64,000 nucleotides of DNA from assembly GCF_000151315.2 (NCBI RefSeq), contig NW_011887293.1, positions 604,693 through 668,692 on the forward strand, given 5' to 3'. The notes beneath the pieces were generated by a model. It was not told the DNA's origin. It saw nothing but the letters and a program-made list of their open reading frames with translations, and ran no database searches. Source of the stretch: Capsaspora owczarzaki ATCC 30864. Its lineage: Eukaryota > Opisthokonta > Filasterea. Of this stretch, positions 20,945 through 30,391 are shown piece after piece (the first letter of the stretch is position 1; the number at the start of each line of letters is the position of its first letter). The position numbers and the translations under genes are program-made.

Positions 20945-21830
20945 TCAGTAGATGCTCGACCAATCGCACTCTTTTTCAAGGGCTCGAACGATGGGTTCAA
21001 GACCAGCTTGGTCTTCCTCGGTGAATCCGTCCTCTTGCTCACAGTCGAGGTCAAACACTCCAATGACATCCTGGAAGCGACAGACACAATTTTTTCACAG
21101 GTCACGATCGTGAGTGCTCGTGAGTGCAGCAAATTTTCAGTTTGTCTCGAAACATACTCCGGTGGGCGAAAAGAGTGGCAACACGAGCTCGGAATTGGAA
21201 TTGCTGGCGCTATCGCAGGCAATGTGATCTGCAAAATGATGGACGTTTGGGACCAGCTAACTCCCAGAAAGACAGTCGCGTCAATGACCGACGGGATGGG
21301 ATGGTTCCATCACGGAGAAAATCTGACACGCCGTTTCGCTGCCGATCGACTTGAAGCAAAGTCAAACAACCCGACGGAGTGTGCGTGTGTGTTGGCTTTG
21401 CGATGGATGCCTCAAAGTCTCACCACTGCTGCCTTGCGGACGACAGAGGCACCGCAGACGCCGCGGCCTGGCTTGATGCGAATGCACGCGACTTTGCCTT
21501 GGAACGGCCCCAGCACGAGCTCGCCCTTGCGCATGAGGTAGAATCCGACCCAGTTGTACGTCTTCTTGCCATGCAGCGACGATCCGTTCAGCGCATGGGC
21601 GACCAGCGACGACACGTTCGACAGATTGGCAATCTGAGGAGAGACACGAATCGACAGGGATTTATTGAGTTTCTCTCGGATGCTCAGATTTGCACTCAGA
21701 CATCAGAAATATCCTGCAAAGCTTTGCAAAAAGGTTGTCTATCGCTCACAGCATCATGCTCGCCGTCAATCACAGCTTTGGCTTCGGCGATCAAGTTCTC
21801 GTAAAAGGATGCTTTGTCGGCCGCTGTCAT
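20945..21830 (-). CDS. Free methionine-(R)-sulfoxide reductase (GAF domain)
   Basis: fRMsr reduces free methionine-R-sulfoxide using thioredoxin; the family includes yeast YKL069W and many bacterial proteins and is absent from most animals. Four exons (21830-21750, 21633-21424, 21256-21158, 21070-20945) give 171 residues, the usual size. The GAF core is clear: [49 protein letters not shown] and the C-terminal [16 protein letters not shown]. The three cysteines used in catalysis and resolution in the yeast enzyme are present (C77, C87, C111). It is convergent with the ACADSB-like gene, the stops being 174 bp apart. Confidence 0.92.
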
Positions 21831-21995
21831 TCTGATGCAGGTCTGAATCAAAAACGAAAGAAGACTGACTTTCGTACGTCTGAATTGTCGCAGGAAGGGC
21901 TCGAGTTCGCCACCGTGACTTTAGTCATGCAGCTGCGGCATCGTCACAAGCTCATACGTTTCCCGAGAGAGTTTATTGGCTACAACACTGACAAA

Positions 21996-23211
21996 CTAGG
22001 CATGGTCGGAGGATAGCCGTGGAGGAAACCGTTGGAAGATTTGCAATAGACCGTCGGGGTTGTCTGCATGCAGCCAATGCCCGGCTCGATCGAGCCGGTG
22101 GACACGCACAGTGTTATGCGTGTCGGCAACAGACTCGTGCCCGTCCTGTCGCTGCATGCTGTCTGTTGAAAGCAAGCGCGAAAGAAGCACGTCATTCCAG
22201 CGCTTGCTTTGAGCACCATAGACGAAATCAACGGTGGCGGGTGAGCCGGAAGCAGGCGGCAGTGGCGCGTCCAGCACGTTCCAAACATCCAGCTCCATGT
22301 AACTGTGTCGGAGCTCCTGAACGCCGTGCACATCAAAGCCCCAGCCAACTACGTGGTCGTTGGAGCCGACAACATTGTGCTTCTGGCGAACCGTCCGAGA
22401 TGTTAGCCACGCTGCTGTCGAATGCGAAAATCCAAACTCTTGCGCGAGACTGTGCACGGCCTTGCGTGAAGGGAATGGCCCAGGGTGGTGCTCGACAAAC
22501 GCAAACAGTCGTTGTGATGAATCAGGTTCTGGCGTCGTGTCCTTGGCAATTGGAGCGCCCAGTCCTGGCATGGCATCCAAAATCCAGAATTGCTTGCACA
22601 AGTCGGGGAAGAGTTGTTGGAAGCGCATCGCAACCTTCCCGCCCATAGAGTGTCCAATGATGACTGCAGGTGCCCTCCCGCTTTTCACTGCCAACTCGGC
22701 CAAGTCTTGCGCGCACGAGTCGATTGTGTTGGGTCGGCCTGAAGTCTGCGCGAAATCTCGCGATGCATCTGCAACAGGCAATTTGGGATTGATTTCACGA
22801 GGTGAGAAATGCATGGCATATTTGGCAGCAGCATCTACTGGGCATGTGAACACTGTTGGTTGGCGGGCTGCTCAGAGTCTGAGATTTTGTCCCGCATTTT
22901 GTTTCGTCTTCGTTGGCATGTCAAAGCGCTCAAAGTATCTCGTTCCCCTCGGTGACAACCATCTCCGCTTCGGCAGAGTTGGCGATCGAGACATGTCTCG
23001 GTTTTCACAACGCACCGTGACATCGCTGGTCGACCAGCACGAATGGCAGCTTGTCCCAGCCACGGCCCAGCGACGCAATCCGCTTTGAGAACGCACTCCA
23101 ATTGCGAGCGCACCCGAGGATTCCGTGCAGCACATAGACTGCCCCTGCATCAGCCACCGCGCTACTGGCAGTCACATTGGCCGCCGCCGCGATCACTTGA
23201 TGACTGAGCAT
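21996..23211 (-). CDS. Alpha/beta hydrolase, ABHD11-like
   Basis: Two exons (23211-23016, 22768-21996) encode 322 residues. The fold landmarks are present: the oxyanion loop YVLHGILGC (about 27-34), strand FVLVDQR, nucleophile elbow GHSMGGK (S106) and the catalytic His in AGHWLHADNP (H296). The order and spacing resemble ABHD11/YbfF-type esterases, some of which are mitochondrial. The Ala-rich N-terminus could be a weak targeting peptide. The junction makes CH-DASRD where relatives have NHGDS, so the exact donor (G at 23016) is slightly uncertain. The substrate is unknown. It begins 200 bp from the RAB5IF-like gene on the other strand. Confidence 0.85.
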
Positions 23212-23411
23212 GGTTGCTGTTCACCAAAGCGAGCAGAGTGAGGAAATCCAAGAAAACTGAGACTGAAAGCTGCGCCTGATTCACTCATGCAACCCGATCT
23301 GAGCCAGCTCGAATCATGCAGGTGCTGTTTTTTACAATTGACTCGTGCAATCACGCAATTCAGAGTACCAAAGAGGCTGAGTGAGTGGCAGTCGTCCTTT
23401 TTTTCAATCCA
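23212..23411. promoter_or_regulatory. Shared promoter region, hydrolase / RAB5IF-like
   Basis: Only 200 bp separate two divergent ATGs, so the 5' UTRs and promoters must overlap here. No specific motif is recognised. Confidence 0.45.
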
Positions 23412-24318
23412 ATGCAGCGAACTCAGGCTGGCGCCAAGGTGGCAGCAGCCGCATCCAAGGCATCCGACGCCAGCGCACAGCCATCATCATCATCATCAGG
23501 AGCATCGTCATTAGGAGCATCAGCGCCTGCACGATTGTTGTTTGGCAAAAACCTCGCAGAGAAGGTGAATCCACACATGCGTTGAGATCTCGCGTTTGCG
23601 ACGAGATGACGGATGAGCGGTTTCGCAGTGTGTCATGCTCCATACTATGAGCATTCCACTATGGCACCTTTGGCTGTTTTGGGGTGGTGGTGGTTGTTGA
23701 GGAGTGGGTTTCAGTGCAAAACGCACTCACTTCAAAGTTTCATTGAAGTTACATCGAAGCTTCAGCACATTGATCATGACCCATTGCATTGCTCACTTTG
23801 TAAATGTTGGTACCTTTGTAATGCAATTGACGTTGACAGGAAGGCGTGTTGGATGTGCTGTACTGGGCGCGTCAGATTGCCGCAATTTTGGTCGGCGTTC
23901 TGTGGGGTCTGTTTGGATTCACTGGCTTGGTCGCCATCATTGGGTAAAGGGTTTGATTTGTTTTATTGTTTTTTGGGAAGATTTCGAAACTTTGCGTTGA
24001 GAAGTGCAAGGATGAACGGGAGCTGATCGGGTGTGGTTGTCGGTTGTAACAGGTTTGGAATCGCGAGCACAGCAATCACAATCGCTTTCCTGGTGCAAAT
24101 CGTGCAAGTCGACGAAGATGAATTCGGTGGCCGCTGGGAGCTTGTCAAAGAAGGGTTTATGCCGTCCTTCTCGTTGTTTTTGGTACGTCGCCTTGGAGCG
24201 TTTCTGATGGTGGCGTTTATGGTTTAGCGGGTTGAAGGCTCACATTCACTGTTGCATTCTTCGGTGAACTCTCTATTAGGTATCCTGGATTGTTGCGTAT
24301 ACTGGTGTCCACTTTTGA
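23412..24318 (+). CDS. RAB5IF: RAB5IF/OPTI-like (EMC6-fold) membrane protein
   Basis: Human RAB5IF (C20orf24, OPTI/RCAF1) partners TMCO1 in the ER GEL insertase complex and was also linked to respirasome assembly. Exons 23412-23564, 23840-23943, 24053-24182 and 24280-24318 join in phase to 141 residues (human about 129-137). The first 40 residues are Ala/Ser-rich. Then VLDVLYWARQIAAILVGVLW, GLFGFTGLVAIIGFGIAST and the family signature VDEDEFGGRWELVKEGFMPS lead to SWIVAYTGVHF at the end. Three hydrophobic segments are visible. The ATG at 23412 was chosen because the frame upstream lacks an ATG. Confidence 0.92.
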
Positions 24319-24643
24319 ACAAATGCAACCTGCGTCTCTTTCATTGGGGGAGCGGGAGTTTACGCTGTATGGAATGAAACCTACATCAAACAAACAACCG
24401 GATGGCTCATCCTGTCCAAGACTTTATTGTGCCAGCACATCAGTTGAAGGTCAACAGGCGTCGTGCACAAACGCGCTTTGGAAAGGGCCAGCTGACCCAG
24501 GTCAGAGTTTTGGATGTTCGTTTTTTTGTTTTTTTGTTGTTGTTTTTTCTCCACGAAAACTTGGTCATGCAACAACAAAATTACGGCGACAGTGATCTCG
24601 TCCGCGGCGACGTACGTTCGTGTCGGTGCGCAACTGACACCGC
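24319..24643. other. Convergent intergenic region
   Basis: 325 bp between the stops of the RAB5IF-like and universal-stress genes, presumably 3' UTRs. A short plus-strand frame (from about 24402) is not supported by any family match. A poly(A) signal is not obvious. Confidence 0.4.
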
Positions 24644-26125
24644 TCAAATGGATTCTCGACGAGGGACCTCTGCAGACTGCTGCGCAGACTGCTGTTGCGT
24701 CTCTATGTTGCTTGGAATGACAAGGACGGGTCGCTTGCAGTTATGCACGACATAGTCACTGACCGAACCAATGAACAACCTGTGGTTTGAGAGAGAGGGG
24801 GGTGGATGGCACATCATGACAGTATCGTCAGCAGGCGAGAACGCAACGGTGGCAACAACTTGGCGTCGAGTTGACTACCAACCTCATCAGAGCGTTGCGG
24901 CGATGCGTTCCGACCACCAGGAACTTTGCTCTGGTTTGTTCGGCGATTTGGCAAATGCCACTCTTCGGCTCGCCTTCCCACGTCTTGACGAGGCACTTGA
25001 TCTGATGTTGGGGATGGGATACAAATCCAGTTAGTAAGCCTTTTTTTGCTGATCGGATTCACCACCAAATCCCCCCTCCCATGCAAGTACGTACGTTGCG
25101 TCGGTTGCACTCTGCAACATAGCGTTGCATCACTCGTTTGGCAATGCCTTTGTGCTGAGGAAGGGCAACAAAAACAGCAACGGATGAGTTTTCCAAACAA
25201 CCCTCGAGCCAGCACCTCAGCAGCTTGCGCCCCCCCCCTGTTTGCAAGATAGCTCATACCTCTTTCGACAGTGCATCAAAGATATCCGAGCTCACGTATC
25301 CTGTTGAGACGACCAAGACGAAAGCACAACAACCCGCCCAACTGAGGTCAGCGTTCAAGTGATTGTTTCGGGTTGAAACCTACCGAGTTTTCCTCTTCCA
25401 ACCCCCTTCCCACCTCCACCCCCTCCTGCGATTCATGGTCGGTCACAACTAGCATTTGCTTGTCTATCCATTCACCCATACTCACCCATCTCGTTGACGT
25501 CCATGTTCACAAAGGAGAACGGCTCGTAGACGTGCACCAAAACCAGCACATCGTTCTCAGCGAGCAGATTGTCGAGCACGTACTCGAACGCTGCCTGGCT
25601 TTCGGCCGAGTCGTCCAGCGCCACGACAATGGCAGACGACGTGCTGCTCAAAATCCCTGATGGAGGTGTCTGCGTCGCAGTGTCGGTCGAATTGTCGACG
25701 GACGATGACGGCGTTGACTTGGTTTCTGCGTAGTTCATCGCTGCCGAACGCTGCTGCTCATCCAGTGAGTGCCGCGCCCTGCGCTGCGAGTGCGAGTCTG
25801 AGTGGAGCTCGCGCTGGTGCGGATGAGAAGAAGAAGACTTTGAGTTGTTTGCACGGGCAATGTTGGTCGCGAGGTCTTCGGCGAGGTTGTAGCTGGTGGT
25901 GCTGTCGGTCGCGGTCAAGTCGCCGTGTGATTCTGTGGTATCTGCACTCGCTGGCGCGGAGGAGTTGTCAGTGGCTGGCATGGCCCCATTGTCGTCAATC
26001 GCAGACAGCTCTCCAATGAGGCTTCGGGCCCACAGCTTCTTTTGCGGCGAGTCGGTTCGAGCTTGAGGCTCGTTCGGAGCGTTGTTGTCGGCGTTGATGC
26101 TCAGCTGCTTGCTCTCGAGCGGCAT
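24644..26125 (-). CDS. Universal stress protein (UspA) domain protein with long disordered N-terminus
   Basis: Five exons (26125-25486, 25300-25260, 25154-25095, 25001-24883, 24779-24644) give 331 residues. Residues 1 to about 160 are hydrophilic, low complexity (Asn/Ser/Thr/Gln, His/Arg patches). The UspA fold starts at AIVVALDDSAESQAAFEYVL, continues VLVLVHVYEPFSF, RAKFLVVGTHRRNALMR and ends LFIGSVSDYVVHNCKRPVLVI. In ATP-binding Usp proteins the loop is G-2x-G-9x-G(S/T). Here the second Gly is replaced by Arg (GTHR), so nucleotide binding is doubtful. Function is unknown beyond the fold. Usp-domain proteins are common in plants and protists. Exon 2 is only 41 nt. All junctions are GT-AG and in phase. 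Confidence 0.87.
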
Positions 26126-26632
26126 GGTTTTTTTGTTGCTAGAGTTTGTTGTTGAAGTTAAAAGGACTGCCCTCAACTCAATATAATAAACGTTTAGCAG
26201 AGACAAGCAGACATGGCTTGAAAGTCTTTTGAGTCTTTGGTCTGGCGTTTTTGTCCTGTCAAAACCGTTCCATTGTCGCCACACGCAAACCTCCAACCCT
26301 CCTCTACAAGCAATTTGGTGTGTGTGAAGACCTCCTTTTCAATAATCCTCGCGCTTCTTGAGCATTGACCTCGGGACCAGACTTTGTTGGATTCATCACC
26401 ATGAGTCCTGTTTGGCGGAGATGATTCATTCCTGCCAGATCTGTGCACACCGCCTCTGCACAAACAAGTGCTGTAATAAACACTGCATGCCCCGCAGCAA
26501 TTCCCTACACCACGACGCGCGAGGCCAGCGTCCTCTGGTCCAACCTCGTAATCTGTATACAGTACAAAAAACAATCCGCAATCCAAATAAAAGTACAAAA
26601 ATGCTCCACTCTTTCTGTTGATTGTTTTGAAA
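26126..26632. promoter_or_regulatory. Divergent intergenic region, USP-like / DUF962
   Basis: 507 bp between two divergent starts; presumed promoters and UTRs. Position 26183-26189 has TATAATA on the plus strand, about 60 bp upstream of the USP-like ATG; it is a weak candidate at best. No gene was seen. Confidence 0.35.
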
Positions 26633-26995
26633 ATGGCTTCCACGCTGACCTTCAACAAGTTCTACCCGTTCTACCAGTCGCAGCACCGCGACCCCGTGTG
26701 CCGCCTGCTGCATGTGATTGGCACCACGATCGTTGTGAGCATTGTGGCTGCGGCCATTGCGACTGCCAACGCGCGCCTGCTCCTGTTCACGCCGCTGGTC
26801 GGCTACGGGTTTGCTTGGGTCGGCCACTTTTTCTTTGAGCGCAACAAGCCAGCGACCTTCAAGCACCCCTTCTACTCGCTCATGGGCGACTTTGTCATGT
26901 GGTTTAACATCATCCGCGGCGAGGAGACCATCTCATCGCCCTACGTCAAGCGCAACGGCAACTCCAATCTCAAGACAACTCGGCCGTCTCAGTGA
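26633..26995 (+). CDS. Mpo1-like DUF962 membrane protein
   Basis: The DUF962 family includes yeast Mpo1 (YGL010w), an ER Fe(II)-dependent dioxygenase for alpha-oxidation of 2-hydroxy fatty acids from phytosphingosine breakdown. This single-exon 120-residue protein shows the family pattern FYPFYQSQHRDPVCRLLHV, hydrophobic helices, VGHFFFERNKPATFKHPFYS and GDFVMWFNII. The histidines in QHRD, LLHV, VGHF and FKHP correspond to the conserved iron ligands. The start is the first ATG close to the conserved N-terminal motif. Whether it has the Mpo1 reaction or another DUF962 role is not known. Confidence 0.9.
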   Translation: MASTLTFNKFYPFYQSQHRDPVCRLLHVIGTTIVVSIVAAAIATANARLLLFTPLVGYGFAWVGHFFFERNKPATFKHPFYSLMGDFVMWFNIIRGEETISSPYVKRNGNSNLKTTRPSQ

Positions 26996-27419
26996 CGAGA
27001 GTTCAATTGGCCTGCTTTCCCGCTCTGTGAATGCGATCAAATCACAACCTGATGTGTGTCTCAAGTGCATTGCAATATACACAGACCAACTCAAAATGAA
27101 ATGCGCTGCAACGACTACAAAACAATCAACAGAAAAGAAAGAAAAAAAAAAAGAGATCAATCATTCACATTTCTTCACATTGAATGGACAAGGAACATGC
27201 AAACAAAACAAAGAAAAAAAGATACTCGGACAAGCAAAGTATACAAGAACAACAACAACAATCGAGCTGAGGCAGCAAAACAAAAAACAGCAAAAAATTT
27301 TAAAAAAAAAACCGAGTGATAAAGAAAAATAACAATGCGTGGAACAGGAGCACTGTTTTCTTTCAGTCTTTGTCATTTAGGTTTCAAGTAGAAACAAAAA
27401 GGGGGGGTGGGAAGATCGC
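26996..27419. other. Convergent intergenic region
   Basis: 424 bp of A-rich sequence between the DUF962 and septin stops, presumably both 3' UTRs. No gene or structured element was recognised. Confidence 0.4.
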
Positions 27420-29553
27420 TTAGAAAATCTTGGACACCTTCTTGTCCTTCTTGGGAGTGTTCTTGGCGGCCTCAAACTCCTTGCGCTCGTTCTCGAGCTG
27501 CTGCTTCTTCTCGTCGAGGTCCTTCTTTTGCTTTTCAAGTCGGCGAACCTCGTCCTCGTGTTTTTGTTGCATCTGCAGAGGATAAAGACAAAAGGAGGAG
27601 GGGTTGTTGGTGAGTGGCTTGAACGGGCAATCACAACTGCCAAAAAAAGCACAATGGCCCAAAAATGTACTGCCCCCAGCATCCAAAAAAACATTGTTTT
27701 CGTTTTTTTGTTTTTGAAACGAAAACAAACAATAAACAACTCACCTCGCGCTCGGAGAGCTTGAGCTTTTGCTCCTTCTCGGCAACCTTCATCTGGAAAA
27801 CTTGACGCATGTCGTCCTCCATCTTGGCCATCTTCTGCTCGTGCTCGCGCTTCTCTTCCTCGAACTTGGCAAGGGTCTTGTCGCCGCCGGGGAGGCTGCC
27901 GCCCATGCCGGTCAGCTTGAAGGCACGGTAGCTCTCGTAGAGAACGTCGTTCGTGTTGTCCTTCAGGTCTTGCATGTGCGTTCGGATGAGGAGGTTTCGC
28001 AGCTTGGTAAAGTCGCAGTGGTCCTCGTTCTCAACCTCAACAATGCCCCACGGGTACATGCGGCCGCGGACCTTCTTGCCGCCAATTTCGAGGACAGTGT
28101 TGGAGCCGACGACGGCGAACGGAACGGACGCCTGGAGCGATTGGGCCTCTCGGATGGCATCCTCCTCGTCGTCCGAGTCGGTGGCAAACTGGTAGATGCT
28201 AATGTCGTTCTCGGCAATCTGGGAGAGGATTTGGCGACGGAAGGACTTGATTTCGTCGGCAGTGAGGGTGTCGGCCTTGCCAATGACGGGGATGATGTTG
28301 ACCTTCTTGTGGAGACGCTTCATGAACTCAATGTCCAGGGGCTTGAGGCCGTGGCCGTTGGGAGCAATAAAGTAGAGGCAGCAGTGGACGCGGTTGTCGT
28401 TGGTCTTGGTGCGGTTGACGCGGAGCTCGTCGTTGAGGAACTCCTCAAAGCGCTCGTCAATGAAGGTGACAATGGAGGCCCACGAGTCCTGGTTGTTGAC
28501 AGCATCGCCGAAGCCGGGAGTGTCGACGATGGTGAGGCGCAGGCGGACTCCCTTCTCCTCAATCTCGACCGAGGTCGACGAGACCTTGACCGTCTTTTCG
28601 ATGCGCTCAGCCGCGCTAGGGTACTCGCGCTCGTTGTACAGGTCGGTAAGGAAGAGAGAGTTGACAAGGGTGGACTTGCCGAGGCCAGACTCGCCTGTGA
28701 ATGACAACAAAAAAAATAAGTGTCGAGCAGAAACAAAAAAAAAAAAAAAAAAAACATCCAAATCAAAAAACAGGACGGTTAAACACGTACCGACAACCAT
28801 CAGGGTGAACTCGAAGCCCTTCTTGACGGACTTTCGGTGGACTTGGTTGGGCAGGTTGGCAAAGCCGACATAGCCGCCGAGCTGCTTGGAGCTATCGCTC
28901 TACAGTGACAAGGGAAAAAGAAACGGAAAAAATTCGAAAAATAAAAACGGTGAGCGATTGATACAACCAAGATTGAGCACGACGCGAGATGTGGTTGGCT
29001 CGCAGAGTTGGAATCCGTTGTGCTGCATGCTGCTGGATGAATGTGGGATGAATGAGTCCCCCTTCCCCGGATGGGGTTGTGGATGGAAGCGCGGGGCGGG
29101 TCTCCAATCACAGTCCAAAGCCAAAAAGCACCAAAAAAAAAAAGTCAAAAAAAAAAAGAGAGAGATCGCGAGTTTTTGGATGGCCACCGCGAGAGCAGCG
29201 CGGAGGGATCACACTCGCCGAGCTTGTATGTCATGAAGAATGAATAGAAGTGGCCGCGAGCTTGGAGCGCGGGGATCGCCTCGAGTGCAAGTCAAACGAA
29301 TGAGGGAAAAAAAAAAACAGACAAAAAGAAAAAAAAAAAAAGCAGCGAAAAGCAAACAAAAAAATTTGAAGACAATATTTTTAAAAGCAATTGTTTGGAC
29401 AAAGACGTTCGACTTGTCGATGTTGCCCGACAGCGACAGGGATGGTGATGATGATGGCGATGATGGGAACGGAAAGCAACTGCGAATGAGGTGCTTGAGA
29501 CCATGTGGGTGACTTACATCAGCTGCAGGGAACGACAGGATTCAAGCCAAACG

Positions 29554-29585
<32 letters not shown>

Positions 29586-30025
29586 AAATTCCAAACACAC
29601 ACAAAAAAAAAAAAAACAAGAGGAGTCAGTTATTGGCAACTAGAAACGAGACCAAGGGTGAGCATTGGGAGGCTGGAGGGGGTCGGAGTGTGCTCCAACA
29701 GTGGACGTGTTAGCAGGACGACCGCACACTGTTCGGGCTGTGCAACGAAGGCAGCCAAAGATGGAAGAATTCAAAACAACGCAAAAAAAAAAAAAAAAGA
29801 GCGATCGCTGGTTTTGAAACCACAGAAACGCAAACCGCGACGAGTTGTCAGCCTCCCCCTGTTTGTCTAACGCTGGCTGGTCAAGATGCGCGAGTGCCAT
29901 GCGCAGGGGCGAAGGGGTTTTGCCGAAGGAGGCTGAAGCCAAGCGGGAGGGAGACGAAAAAGGAGCTGATCGCCAATGCACACAAACGAAAGATCGAAAA
30001 AAAAAAAAAAAAAAAACATACACAT
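27420..30025 (-). CDS. Septin GTPase (5' end through a probable 5-nt microexon)
   Basis: Septins form filaments at the cell cortex and division site. Clear exons are 28899-28791, 28694-27745 and 27572-27420. They contain [21 protein letters not shown]-loop [15 protein letters not shown] (G3), PVIGKADTL (G4), the septin unique element ([16 protein letters not shown]) and a C-terminal coiled coil ending DKKVSKIF. The first of these exons lacks an ATG and starts in phase 0. Upstream, ATG T at 30025-30022 is followed by GTATGT. A 5-nt exon CTGAT (29522-29518) sits between TTCCCTGCAG, itself behind a T-rich stretch, and GTAAGT. Joined, they give MSD then [10 protein letters not shown], in frame, for 406 residues total. 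The N-terminal model is inference; the septin identity is not. Confidence 0.9.
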
Positions 30026-30391
30026 TCTAAATTGATTTGGTGGAGAAAAATTTGAGGACTGGAAAAGAAGAACAAAGTGTTTATGTTGAATGAGCCTGAA
30101 AACGAAGAGGAAAGGGGGGGGGTTGTTGATTGGAATGGAGGAAGGTACCGTGGAAATGATGGGTGGAAGGGGGGATGGAACGCGCGAGAATTGGTTGCAT
30201 TTGCGAGAATTGGCGCGAATGGAAGATCACGCCGCTGGGCTGTTGATCTGACACTGCAAATTTGGATTGTTCATTGGTTGTTTGGTTTGGAACGATCGAG
30301 GTGCCACTGAACCGGCTGAATTGCGAGACAATTCGGGCAGGACCAAAAAGGACAATCTTCCTGTCACTCTTGATTCTTCATCGATTCATTC
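30026..30391. promoter_or_regulatory. Divergent intergenic region, septin / Afi1-like
   Basis: 366 bp between divergent starts, G-rich in the middle (30110-30180). It should hold both promoters. No motif is recognised. Confidence 0.4.

Noticed and set aside
24402-24755. Plus-strand frame in and beyond the RAB5IF/USP convergent gap
   Set aside because: It overlaps the certain last exon of the universal-stress gene on the other strand and has no homology I recognise.
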